From Nocardia testacea NBRC 100365 (GTDB lineage Bacteria; Actinomycetota; Actinomycetes; Mycobacteriales; Mycobacteriaceae): DNA of 64,000 nucleotides. Numbering within the stretch: position 1 is the first letter of the stretch; every line of letters starts with the position of its first letter. The notes under the pieces are model-generated. The model saw only the letters and a program-made list of their open reading frames with translations, made no database searches and was not told where the DNA came from. Made by a program: the position numbers and the translations under genes. Below are positions 50,469-58,393 of the stretch, piece after piece. The stretch lies in the NCBI RefSeq assembly GCF_000308775.1, contig NZ_BAGJ01000270.1:1-64000 (forward strand), given 5' to 3'.

Positions 50469-51406
50469 CGCCGGCCCCGGTTCGCCCACAGGCGGACGCC
50501 GTCGGCCGCGAGCAGGACGCCCATGATCGTGGCGCCGGTCAGCGCCACGATCGCGGCGACCAGGGCGGTATCGCGGTCGGCGACAGAACCGGCGATCAGC
50601 GCCCCCACACCCGGGTAGTTGAATATCGTCTCCACGACGAGGGCGCCGCCGAACAGGGTGCCCACAGAGGTGGCGAAGGACGCCGCGATGGCCGGGAGCG
50701 CGAACGGAAGCACATGCCGGAGCAGGACCGTCCGCTCCGGCAATCCGTTCAACAGTGCGTTTTCGACATGGGGTGCCGTCGCGGCGTCGAGGACCGCGCC
50801 CCGCACGACGCGCGCGTTCCAGGCCGCCTGCGGTATCGCCAGCGCGGCGACCGGCAGCACCAGCATTTCCGCGCTCGCCGGATATCCCGACCGATCGGTG
50901 AAGGTCACCGAGGGCAGGACACCGAGCCACAGTGAGAACACCAGCACCAGAACGGTCGCCACGACGAATTCCGGGATCGCGGTGACGAAGGCCGTTCCCG
51001 GTGACAGGACGCGGGCCGCGAGACCGGAAGGTCGCGCCGCCCACCACATTCCGCACAGCAGCGCGACCATCACGGTGACCAGCATGGCGATCGAGGCCAG
51101 GAGCAGCGTCTGCGGAAAGTTCTCGGCGAGTAGCTCGTTCACCGACTGTCCGTGAGCGGTGGTACCGAAATCGCCCGTCACCGCACCGGTGAACCAGGAC
51201 CAGAACCGCTCCGGCAGCGGACGGTCGAGCCCCAGCTCGTGTTCTTTGGCGGCGATTCGGTCCGCATCCGCGTCCCGTCCGAGAACGGCGCGCGCGGCAT
51301 TGCCGGGCAGCAGATCGACCACCACGAAGACCAGGGCCAGCAGGACGACCAGCAGAGCGACCCGGCGCGCCACCGGGCCGGCGACCTTCCTCAACTCGAC
51401 AACCAC
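50465..51406 (-). CDS. ABC transporter permease (DppB-like)
   Basis: The 313-residue membrane protein starts near GTG 51406 (VVELRKVAGPVARRVALLVV), overlapping the end of the binding-protein gene by 16 nt. It has the DppB marks: NAARAVLGRDADADRIAAKE then ELGLDRPLPERFWSW near residue 45, GDFGTTAHGQSV near residue 85 and the coupling loop ALLNGLPERTVLLRHVLPFA near residue 220. A TTG 11 nt further in is an alternative start. It pairs with the DppC-like permease. Confidence 0.86.
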   Translation of the reverse strand: MVVELRKVAGPVARRVALLVVLLALVFVVVDLLPGNAARAVLGRDADADRIAAKEHELGLDRPLPERFWSWFTGAVTGDFGTTAHGQSVNELLAENFPQTLLLASIAMLVTVMVALLCGMWWAARPSGLAARVLSPGTAFVTAIPEFVVATVLVLVFSLWLGVLPSVTFTDRSGYPASAEMLVLPVAALAIPQAAWNARVVRGAVLDAATAPHVENALLNGLPERTVLLRHVLPFALPAIAASFATSVGTLFGGALVVETIFNYPGVGALIAGSVADRDTALVAAIVALTGATIMGVLLAADGVRLWANRGRR

Positions 51407-52926
51407 GCGCGTTCGAGCTGCACCCGGCCGTATCCGCCGAGGTCGGGCAGTCCCTGCACCGAGTCGGCGGCGATATCGATACCGTCGGCCATACCCCACA
51501 CGATGTATCCGCCGCGGTCGTACTGGATCTGCTGGATCTCCCGGCTCGCTTCGCGGAACTCGGTACCGCCGGGGGCGGCCAGGGCCCGGGCGTAGGCCTT
51601 GTCGAAGGCGGGGTCCTCGAAATGGGTTTCGTTCCAAGCAGTTTGTGACGTCATGACCTTGCTGGCGAAGAACATTACCGAATCATTGGTGCCCCAGTTG
51701 ACCGTGTAGAGCGGCGCCCGCAGCCAGGTCCGGTCGTAGAAGTCGTTGGCCTCCTGCACCACGACCTCGATCTTCAGGCCGGCGTCTCCGGCCTGGGCGG
51801 CGAAGACCCGGGCGGACTCGACTTCGCCGGCGGCCTCCTGTTTGGTCACCAGTTCGTAGGTCTTCGAGGTGTCGAACTTCGCCTCCGTCAACAGCGTCTT
51901 CGCCCGGTCGAGATCGCGGGTCCGCTGCGGAAGGGTGGTATCGAAGCTCGGATCCGCGGTACCGAGAACATCGTTGGCGACCGTGCCGTAACCCGACAGG
52001 ACCTGGGCCACCATCGCGTCGCGATCGACGATGAGACGCAGCGCTTCGCGTACCCGCGGATCGGCGAACGGCCCATCGGAAGTACGCATCGCGATCGCCA
52101 CCGCCACATCGTCGGGCCGCCGGACCACCTTCAGATCACCTCGGCGTTCCGCCGTGCGCCCGGCCACCGCGCCGACGCTGGAGGCCAGATCGATCTGACC
52201 GGCCATGATCGCGTTCGACATCGACTCCGGACTCTCGAACAGGGTGACCTCGATGGCGTCGAGCAGCGGCGGGCCGCCGTGCCATGTCTCGTTACGCACC
52301 AGCCGCGCATTGCCGTGATCGAAGGAGTCGAGCCGGAACGGCCCGCTGCCCACCCCCCTGGTGAAATCGGTGGTGCCCTCGGGCACCACGAAGGTCATCA
52401 TCCGCAGCAGCAGCGGCAGTTGACTGTTCGGCGCGGCGCAGGTCAGCACCACGGAATTCGGACCTGCGGGCCGGATATCGGACGCCGCGGACACCGGCAC
52501 CTTCGTCTCCCCGGCGATCTCACGCAGCCGGCGCAGCGACCACACCGCGTCCGCCGAGGTGACCGGCCGTCCGTCGTGGAAAGTCGCGCCTTCGGCGAGA
52601 GTGAAGGTCCAGTTCCGCTGGGCGGCGTCGGACTCCCATCGCGTCGCGAGGCGCGGCGCCACATTGGGGTCGGCGCCGGGCACGGTCAACGGATCGTAGA
52701 GCAATGACATGATCAAGAAATCGCTGTCGTTGCTCAAGGTGGCGTGCGGGTCGCGCTCGATCTTGGAGGATGTGCCGAGCGCGCCGACACGCAGAGTCCC
52801 ACCCCGTCTGGGCGGGCCATCGGCGCCTTCACTCGAACCCGGAGAACCATTCCCGCACGCGGCGATCGCCACCATCGCACTCAGACCGAGACCCGCCCGG
52901 AACAGTCGGCGCCTGTTGATATCCAT
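51391..52926 (-). CDS. Family 5 solute-binding lipoprotein, iron-box controlled
   Basis: The 511-residue protein has a twin-arginine-like leader (INRRRLFRAGLGLSAM) ending in the lipobox AACG, so it is an exported lipoprotein. The mature part matches SBP_bac_5: RGGTLRVGALG near residue 42, APRLATRWESD near residue 90, WTFTLAEGATFHDGRPVTSA near residue 105 and VREALRLIVDRDAMV near residue 295. The family binds peptides, nickel, opines or metal-chelates. A DtxR/IdeR-like box 27 bp upstream suggests iron regulation, so a ferric siderophore or metallophore is the likely cargo. ATG 52926 follows GAGG. Confidence 0.86.
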   Translation of the reverse strand: MDINRRRLFRAGLGLSAMVAIAACGNGSPGSSEGADGPPRRGGTLRVGALGTSSKIERDPHATLSNDSDFLIMSLLYDPLTVPGADPNVAPRLATRWESDAAQRNWTFTLAEGATFHDGRPVTSADAVWSLRRLREIAGETKVPVSAASDIRPAGPNSVVLTCAAPNSQLPLLLRMMTFVVPEGTTDFTRGVGSGPFRLDSFDHGNARLVRNETWHGGPPLLDAIEVTLFESPESMSNAIMAGQIDLASSVGAVAGRTAERRGDLKVVRRPDDVAVAIAMRTSDGPFADPRVREALRLIVDRDAMVAQVLSGYGTVANDVLGTADPSFDTTLPQRTRDLDRAKTLLTEAKFDTSKTYELVTKQEAAGEVESARVFAAQAGDAGLKIEVVVQEANDFYDRTWLRAPLYTVNWGTNDSVMFFASKVMTSQTAWNETHFEDPAFDKAYARALAAPGGTEFREASREIQQIQYDRGGYIVWGMADGIDIAADSVQGLPDLGGYGRVQLERAWLSS

Positions 52927-52952
52927 ACCCGACCTCGTCCGCTCGCCCTATC

Positions 52953-52971
52953 GAAGGTTAGCCTCCGCTAA
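52953..52971. promoter_or_regulatory. DtxR/IdeR-type iron box
   Basis: GAAGGTTAGCCTCCGCTAA matches the consensus TTAGGTTAGSCTAACCTAA at about 14 of 19 positions and has a perfect TTAGC-4-GCTAA core on the minus strand. It lies 27 bp upstream of the binding-protein ATG, where repressor binding would block transcription. A second partial half site (TTGAGGTTAT) follows at 52977-52986. Confidence 0.65.
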
Positions 52972-53032
52972 CTCGATTGAGGTTATCGCGCCATCCCCGA
53001 CTGGACAACAGCTTCGGCCGGCCGGAGCGGTC

Positions 53033-53122
53033 TCAGGCGAGCGCGAGCGCGAACCAGACGCAGGCGGCGAGCAGGACGACGGTGATCGCCCATACGGCAC
53101 GGGTCGTGTAGGTATGTCGCAC
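53033..53122 (-). CDS. 29-residue single-span membrane peptide
   Basis: GTG 53122 has GGAGA 7-8 nt upstream and encodes a short protein, starting VRHTYTTRAVWAITVVLLAA and ending in CVWFALALA. A basic start is followed by one hydrophobic helix of about 20 residues. It lies 14 bp downstream of the ferric-reductase-like gene on the same strand, so it may be a small accessory subunit. Its length makes chance possible, but the ribosome site and composition favour a real gene. Confidence 0.5.
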   Translation of the reverse strand: MRHTYTTRAVWAITVVLLAACVWFALALA

Positions 53123-53136
53123 AGTCGGTCTCCGGA

Positions 53137-54453
53137 TCAGACGAAGGTGAAACGTTCGGTGTGGATGCGATCGGCCGGTACATCCAGGGCGGCCAGAGCG
53201 TCCTCGGTGGCGGTGACCATGGGTGCGGGTCCGCAAATGAAGTACTGCCGGTGCCGGTACCGATCGGGAAGGTGACGCTGGAGCAGGCCGCGGTCGACGA
53301 ACCCGCTCTCGCCGTGCCACTCCGGTGGCGGGTTCTCGGGGACCGGCACCACGGTGAGATCCAGGCGCCGGGCGCAGGCGCGGATCTCGTCGTCGAAGGT
53401 CTGCTCGTCCATGGTCCGGACGGCGTAGACGAGGAGGAACGGCCGACGGTCGCCGCGGTCGGTCATGGTACGCAGAATCGAGATCATCGGGGTGATGCCG
53501 ACGCCGCCCGCGATCAGCACGAAACCCGGGCCTTCGTGGCGATCCGGTGTGAACACGCCGTGCGGCCCGTCGAGGAAGGCGCGGGTGCCGACGGCGATGT
53601 CGCCGATGGTGGAGGTGAAGTCGCCGAGCGCCTTGATGGTGATCCGGACGCGGCTGTGATCTGCTGCGCTGGAGGAGAACGAGAAGGGGTGCGCGGAGAC
53701 GGCGAAGGGGGAGCGGCCGACGGTCAGCCATCCGAACTGCCCCGGCCGGAACCGCAGGCCGTCGTGGTCGACGGGGGCCAGCGTCAGAGTCCGCGCATCG
53801 CCCCGTTCGGCGGTGTTCTGCTCGACGCGCCACGGTCGCCGCAGTCGCCGGATCGGTGCGACGACGCGCACCCACATCAGCAGCCCGACCAGCGCCAGGG
53901 TCATCACCGTCCACAGCCACGCCTTCCAGGCGGCGTCGAGGTAGTAGCCCACCAGCAGCATATGAGCGAGCGCCAGGGCCACCACCGCCACCGACAGCAC
54001 GCCGTGTGCCAGTTGCCACACCTCGTAGCGGATCCGCAGGCGCCGCCGCCACACCGAGGTCGCCACCACGATCAGCAGCAGCACGGTGGAAGCCACCGCG
54101 CACCGGGCTCGCCACGGCGCCTCGACGAGGTTCAGCAGCGCCACGATGTCGACACCGCCGAGCTGGAGCAGGATCGGGTGGGCGAGAACGAATGCCAGTG
54201 CCACATAGGAGATCTGGCGGTGGAATTGCACCAGCGCGTCCTCGCCGAAGGGCGCCGCGACGGCCCGGAATCGGGCGACCAAGGCGAACTGTGCGCCGAG
54301 CATCGACATTCCCACGAAGCCCAGCGCCACCGAGAACTCCACCCAGAATCCCCGGCCGCCCTCGATGGGACCGATCACCGCGAATACCAGCGGCACCACC
54401 GCCACCGCCACGTACAGCGCAATCCATCCGATCCCCCGAACCACCACAGACAC
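53137..54453 (-). CDS. Ferric-reductase-like transmembrane flavoprotein
   Basis: The 438-residue protein begins at GTG 54453, five bases after AGGAGG. Residues 1-215 contain about six membrane helices with conserved histidines (VQFHRQISYVALAFVLAHP, WQLAHGVLSV, LALAHMLLV) suited to bind heme. Then comes a FAD domain (GLRFRPGQFGWLTVGRSPF, HPFSFSSSA near residue 255) and an NAD(P) domain (LIAGGVGITPMISIL near residue 320, FICGPAPMVTA near residue 405). It resembles ferric reductase/NADPH-oxidase-like membrane proteins moving electrons across the membrane. Next to an iron-box importer, reduction of ferric chelates is plausible. Confidence 0.85.
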   Translation of the reverse strand: MSVVVRGIGWIALYVAVAVVPLVFAVIGPIEGGRGFWVEFSVALGFVGMSMLGAQFALVARFRAVAAPFGEDALVQFHRQISYVALAFVLAHPILLQLGGVDIVALLNLVEAPWRARCAVASTVLLLIVVATSVWRRRLRIRYEVWQLAHGVLSVAVVALALAHMLLVGYYLDAAWKAWLWTVMTLALVGLLMWVRVVAPIRRLRRPWRVEQNTAERGDARTLTLAPVDHDGLRFRPGQFGWLTVGRSPFAVSAHPFSFSSSAADHSRVRITIKALGDFTSTIGDIAVGTRAFLDGPHGVFTPDRHEGPGFVLIAGGVGITPMISILRTMTDRGDRRPFLLVYAVRTMDEQTFDDEIRACARRLDLTVVPVPENPPPEWHGESGFVDRGLLQRHLPDRYRHRQYFICGPAPMVTATEDALAALDVPADRIHTERFTFV

Positions 54454-54600
54454 CGCTACCTCCTGCCGAAGGGCGTTCCGCTGTGCCGGGCCGGCACGCG
54501 AACCCACGCTAGCCCCATCCGGGCACCGATCCGGGTCTCGTGGCTCTCTGCGTGTCCGGGCACCCGGCGGTCGTGATGAGCGCCCCGGCATACTCGGCAG

Positions 54601-55323
54601 GTGGCGAACGACGAGATATGCGGTACCGCGGTGGCCCCGGACACCGCCGTGCTGGACGATCCGGTGGGTGAATCGCTGCGCGGGCACCATGCGCATCTGG
54701 CCCGGCGGGTCGGCCGAGCCGTCACCTATCTCCCCGAAGTCGCGACCTTCGCCGCGGTCGGTAGCGACCCGGATCCACGGGATTGGAGCGATCTCGCCCG
54801 GCTGCTCGGGCCGGGTGAACTCGCCGATATGTTCAGTTGCGCGGCCCCGCCGCCCGCGGAGTGGGAAGAGGTCTTCACCCTCGCGGGCCGGCAGATGATC
54901 TTTTCCGGCGCCGACCCGGCGGCGCCGACGTCCGATGGCGGGGCAGTCGAACTGGGTGCGGACAATGTGCCCGAAATGCTCGACCTCGTCGCGCGCACCC
55001 GGCCCGGCCCGTTCCGGCCGCGCACCCGGGAACTCGGCACCTACCTCGGTATCCGCCACCACGGCCGGCTGGTGGCCATGGCCGGTGAACGGCTCCGGCC
55101 ACCGGGGTGGACCGAGATCAGCGCCGTCTGTACCGCTCCCGAGGCGCGCGGGCAGGGCCATGCGGCCCACCTGGTGCGTGCCCTCGCCGCCCGTATCGAG
55201 GCCCGCGGGGAACGGCCTTTCCTGCATGTGGCCGAGGGGAATACGGGCGCGATCGACCTCTACGAACGCCTCGGTTTCCGGACCCGCGTATCCGTGACAT
55301 TCCGCGGGTATCGCATCCCCTAG
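54601..55323 (+). CDS. GNAT-family N-acetyltransferase
   Basis: The 240-residue protein has an atypical N-terminal half (residues 1-120) and a C-terminal GNAT domain of the FR47 type: MAGERLRPPGWTEISAVCTA with the acetyl-CoA loop PEARGQGHAAHLVRALAARI near residue 180, and FLHVAEGNTGAIDLYERLGF near residue 208. It acetylates an unknown amine. The GTG 54601 start has only AGG nearby. It diverges from the ferric reductase gene. Confidence 0.82.
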   Translation: MANDEICGTAVAPDTAVLDDPVGESLRGHHAHLARRVGRAVTYLPEVATFAAVGSDPDPRDWSDLARLLGPGELADMFSCAAPPPAEWEEVFTLAGRQMIFSGADPAAPTSDGGAVELGADNVPEMLDLVARTRPGPFRPRTRELGTYLGIRHHGRLVAMAGERLRPPGWTEISAVCTAPEARGQGHAAHLVRALAARIEARGERPFLHVAEGNTGAIDLYERLGFRTRVSVTFRGYRIP

Positions 55324-55739
55324 CTTCGTTCGCCCCGACGCTCGGGACCGCTCGCGCGTGGTCGCCGGATCGGGGAGCTCCTCGCTGAATCGGCGAGCTC
55401 GCTTTCGCGTTGTGCGCCCCGCACGCGTCAAGCGGAAACACCGAGCCGCCGATGGCCAGGGCGTAGGTGGTGCAGCCGACGCGCGACGGCACGATCCGGT
55501 CCCCGCGCAGTGCACCGGTGCCGTGGTCGACAGTGTCGTCTCCCGAGGCGTCGAGCGCGCGCGGCGATCGTCCGCGCACCGGCGGGACGGCGGCAGGCTT
55601 CGACTGTTCTATGCGTCATATTTTCTACCGACACCACTTGCACTCTCCTGTGGAGAGTGCTAAAAATTATCTCTGTCAGATGACACAGATAATCTCAGTT
55701 TCCTTCGGTAATGATTGGAGTGAACTGGAGGTGGCGACC
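55324..55739 (+). promoter_or_regulatory. Heat-shock control region upstream of hsp20
   Basis: This 416-bp intergenic region becomes AT-rich after 55610. It contains the CIRCE element at 55637-55663 and a second palindrome, TGTCA-GA-TGACA, at 55674-55685. Frames that extend the hsp20 gene upstream to 55467 run through these sites and are not credible. No other gene is supported. Confidence 0.6.
55637..55663. promoter_or_regulatory. CIRCE element (HrcA operator)
   Basis: CTTGCACTC, a 9-nt spacer and GAGTGCTAA match the CIRCE consensus TTAGCACTC-N9-GAGTGCTAA; the right arm is perfect and the left arm matches 7 of 9. HrcA binding here would repress the hsp20 gene 77 bp downstream until heat or protein stress. 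Confidence 0.8.
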
Positions 55740-56162
55740 ATGCTGATGCGCACCGACCCCTTCCGCGACCTGGACCGCTTGACCCAGCAGGTGTTCGGTA
55801 CGCCTGCCCGGCCGGCAGTGATGCCGATGGACGCCTGGCGGGAAGGTGACGAGTTCTTCGTGGAACTCGACCTGCCGGGCATCGACCCGGATTCTCTGGA
55901 CCTGGATGTCGAACGCAATGTGGTGACGGTGCGCGCGTCACGACCGGAGCTGAACTCGAACCGGTCGATGATCGCGGCCGAACGTACCCGCGGCGTCTTC
56001 AGCCGGCAGCTGTTCCTCGGCGAGAACCTCGATACCGAGGCCATCCGGGCCGACTACCGCGACGGCGTACTGCGGTTGGTGATCCCGGTCTCGGAGAAGG
56101 CCAAACCACGCAAGATCGAGGTCGCGCGCCACGACGGGGAACGTCAGGCCATCACCGCCTGA
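55740..56162 (+). CDS. Small heat shock protein, Hsp20/alpha-crystallin family
   Basis: The 140-residue protein has the actinobacterial small heat shock pattern: MLMRTDPFRDLDRLTQQVFG at the start, then the alpha-crystallin domain from MDAWREGDEFFVELDLPGID (residue 30) through VVTVRASRP to the GVLRLVIPVSEKAKPRKIEV tail near residue 105. It is an ATP-independent holdase forming oligomers in the cytosol. ATG 55740 has GGAGG 8 nt upstream. The CIRCE element upstream indicates HrcA control. Confidence 0.92.
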   Translation: MLMRTDPFRDLDRLTQQVFGTPARPAVMPMDAWREGDEFFVELDLPGIDPDSLDLDVERNVVTVRASRPELNSNRSMIAAERTRGVFSRQLFLGENLDTEAIRADYRDGVLRLVIPVSEKAKPRKIEVARHDGERQAITA

Positions 56163-56316
56163 CGGCCCGGCCGCGGCGGTCGTGCCGGTGCGTGCGAAAG
56201 GGCGCGGCCGCCGCAACGCATCTACTCCTTGCGACGGTGGGGCCCGGCCGGTGACCGCGCCGGGCTCCATCCCCTGCTACCGAGAAGGCACCCGCATACC
56301 AGCCAGGAACATTGCT

Positions 56317-56496
56317 ATGACCGCTACTGCTGCCGCTTCCGTGACCACCGGGACGGCCACCACCGGCGAGTCGGCGCCGGCCCGGCTCGCCCCGCACACC
56401 GTCGACGTGCAATGGCCCGACCCCAGCCCGCTCCAGAGCTGGTGGACCGAGATCATGGACGGCGTCCCGATGCCCCGATCCCGCCGGGCGGCCTGA
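56317..56496 (+). CDS. Hypothetical 59-residue protein
   Basis: ATG 56317 has AGGAA 7 nt upstream. The peptide has an alanine/threonine-rich N-terminal half and a tryptophan- and proline-rich end (TVDVQWPDPSPLQSWWTEIM, then DGVPMPRSRRAA). I do not recognise it. It sits alone between hsp20 and a strong hairpin, with no modification enzymes nearby that would suggest a modified peptide. The in-frame extension upstream to 56182 is not supported. Confidence 0.5.
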   Translation: MTATAAASVTTGTATTGESAPARLAPHTVDVQWPDPSPLQSWWTEIMDGVPMPRSRRAA

Positions 56497-56552
56497 CCGC
56501 TGCCGGCCGGAGGTGGGACCTGCCGCCGCAAGTCCGCGCTGCGGACGCCCCC

Positions 56553-56606
56553 CAGGTCGTCCGGTCCCCCGCGCGAACGGATCTCCGCGGGGGACCGGAC
56601 GACCTG
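56553..56606. terminator. Perfect 21-bp inverted repeat, strong terminator-like hairpin
   Basis: The arms 56553-56573 and 56586-56606 are exact reverse complements over 21 bp with a 12-nt loop; the arm starts CAGGTCGTCC and ends CCCCCGCG. It lies 57 bp after the small ORF and 120 bp before the AraC gene, both on the plus strand. There is no T-tract. It is the most stable hairpin seen in the window and probably separates the two units. Confidence 0.7.
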
Positions 56607-56725
56607 TGCCGGATCGATCCCCCTGATTACCCGAGTTCGTTTTCCCCGCCCTTCCCCGGTATCGCTGGTGCGCCGATCGGTGTCCGCTCACCGGCGGGCG
56701 AGGGCCCCGAAAGAAATCCGAGGCG

Positions 56726-57676
56726 GTGCGCTATCCGGTGTTCCACAGCGAAGACCTCGGTGAGATCGAGGCATATCTGCGCACCGCGTACCCCGGGGTG
56801 TTGATCGGCCATTCCGCGCCCCGGCACACGACGGTGGGCCTGCGCCGTGATGTTCTCGGCCCCGTCACGCTGGACCGGGTCGCGCTCGGGTTCGACCTGT
56901 CCTACGCCACCGAGCGGTCCGGCGCAGTGTGTGTGGCGAGCGTGCACGCCGGGCTGATCGAATACAGCGGTCCCCGCGGCGGAACCGAAGAGCTCACGCC
57001 CGGCCGGATCGGCGTGCTCGGTGGGAACGGGAACGCGGCCTCGGGGTCCGTCCGCGCCGGCCGTTACGACCTCACGCTGTTCGATTCCGCGCTGCTGGAC
57101 CGCTTGGCCGCCGGCGCGGACGGGGCGCCGGTGCGGATCATTGCGCCCGGGCCGGGCACTCCGGCCGCCACCCGCCGGCTCGCCGAGGCGGTCGCGCACC
57201 TGAGGCACCTCGCCGCCGACCCGGCCACGGCGGGCAACCCATTGCTGATCGCCACCGCCACCGACTATCTGGCCGCGACCGTACTGGCCACAGTGCCCAC
57301 CACGGCGGTCACCGCGCCGGGCGCAGCCGACCGCCGTGACGCCCATCCCGACACGGTGCGCCGCGCCATCGCCTACCTGGAATCGCATGTGCGCGAGGAC
57401 ATCACCGTCGCGGCGGTCGCGGCGGCGGCCTTCGTCACCCCGCGCGCCCTGCAATCGGCCTTCCGCCGCCACCTCGGTACCACTCCGCTGCGCTACCTGC
57501 GGCGGCTACGGCTGGCGGGCGCGCACGAACAACTCCTCGCGGCGGTCCCCGGCGACGGACAGACCGTCGCCACCGTCGCCCGTGCGTGGGGCTTCGCCCA
57601 TCCCGGACGCTTCGCCACCGCCTACCACCGCTGTTACGGCAGGACCCCCTCCGAGGTGCTGCGCCACCACAACTGA
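56726..57676 (+). CDS. AraC-family transcriptional regulator
   Basis: The 316-residue protein has an N-terminal AraC-binding-like domain (DLSYATERSGAVCVASVHAG near residue 55) and a C-terminal double helix-turn-helix (DITVAAVAAAAFVTPRALQS, AFRRHLGTTPLRYLRRLRL, then TVATVARAWGFAHPGRFATA; residues 228-305) ending YGRTPSEVLRHH. The start is a GTG at 56726 in an AGGCG context. The target genes are not evident; no catabolic operon is adjacent. Confidence 0.87.
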   Translation: MRYPVFHSEDLGEIEAYLRTAYPGVLIGHSAPRHTTVGLRRDVLGPVTLDRVALGFDLSYATERSGAVCVASVHAGLIEYSGPRGGTEELTPGRIGVLGGNGNAASGSVRAGRYDLTLFDSALLDRLAAGADGAPVRIIAPGPGTPAATRRLAEAVAHLRHLAADPATAGNPLLIATATDYLAATVLATVPTTAVTAPGAADRRDAHPDTVRRAIAYLESHVREDITVAAVAAAAFVTPRALQSAFRRHLGTTPLRYLRRLRLAGAHEQLLAAVPGDGQTVATVARAWGFAHPGRFATAYHRCYGRTPSEVLRHHN

Positions 57677-57833
57677 GATGACCCGGAGACGGCGTGGCGC
57701 CGCACCCGGGTGATGTTCGCGGGCGCCCGTTCCCCGAATTCCGTCGCCGGTTGCCGGGCGCCGTGCTCGCCGAATGATGCGCCGGAGGTTCGGCGTCCTG
57801 CCTACGCCGCGGGGGCTACCGGCGAACGGGGGG

Positions 57834-58304
57834 TCATCGGTTCTGGTCCGTGTCGTCGAGTTTGTCGAGGATTCGGCCGGCGATGGCGGCCAGGGCGTCC
57901 ACTTGATCCTCGCTGAGTGCGTCGAAGACCAGTTCGCGCACGGTGTCGACATGTCGCGGCGCGGCCTGTTCGATCGCGGTGCGACCCTGCTCGGTGAGCA
58001 CGATGTAGGCGCCGCGGGCATCGTCGGGGCAGTCCTCGCGCAGGACCAGCCCGCGCCGCTGCATCCGGCCCAGGTGGTGGGACAGCCGGCTCTTCTCCCA
58101 TTGCAGGGCCTGCCCCAACTCGCCCACCCGCATCCGTGGTTCGGGCCGGTCGGTCAGCTGGACGAGGACGTCGAAGTCGGCCAGCGACAGCCCCGAGTCC
58201 TGCTGTAGCTGCCGGTGCAGGTGGGCGACCAATCGGGCATGCATTGTCAGGTAGCCGCGCCAGGCCCGGCGCTCGCGCTCGTCGAGCCATCGCGTCTCGG
58301 TCAT
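57834..58304 (-). CDS. MarR-family transcriptional regulator
   Basis: The 156-residue protein shows the MarR winged-helix core: LSLADFDVLVQLTDRPEPRM near residue 40, VGELGQALQWEKSRLSHHLG with the recognition helix near residue 65, and MQRRGLVLREDCPDDARGAY forming the wing. ATG 58304 (MTETRWLDE) is preferred to a start 36 nt upstream that falls in the operator region. It diverges from the yceI gene by 89 bp and probably represses both. Confidence 0.87.
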   Translation of the reverse strand: MTETRWLDERERRAWRGYLTMHARLVAHLHRQLQQDSGLSLADFDVLVQLTDRPEPRMRVGELGQALQWEKSRLSHHLGRMQRRGLVLREDCPDDARGAYIVLTEQGRTAIEQAAPRHVDTVRELVFDALSEDQVDALAAIAGRILDKLDDTDQNR

Positions 58305-58325
58305 AAGTCCAGCGTAACGCAGTAG

Positions 58326-58370
58326 TTGACATATCACCAATCAAGGCGCAGTCTTTATATGACACATCAA
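58326..58370. promoter_or_regulatory. Divergent promoter with imperfect inverted repeat, candidate MarR operator
   Basis: TTGACATATCA (58326-58336) and, on the other strand, TTGATGTGTCA (58370..58360) agree at 8 of 11 positions and face each other across 23 bp. The stretch is AT-rich and lies between divergent marR and yceI genes. TTGACA may also be the -35 box for yceI, with TTATAT further downstream at a long spacing. Confidence 0.45.
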
Positions 58371-58393
58371 CAACAACGACTCGGAGGCACAGG

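Noticed and set aside
49669..51056. Long minus-strand extension of the ATPase and permease frames
   Set aside because: The extended parts overlap the genuine permease genes in another frame; starts at 49668 and 50468 have the usual 4-nt overlaps.
53137..55515. Minus-strand frame of 792 codons covering the ferric-reductase gene and beyond
   Set aside because: Only the part from GTG 54453 downward has family sequence and a ribosome site; the rest is antisense to the acetyltransferase.
56317..56496. Ribosomally made modified peptide precursor
   Set aside because: No maturation enzyme, transporter or leader-core pattern is found near the small ORF.
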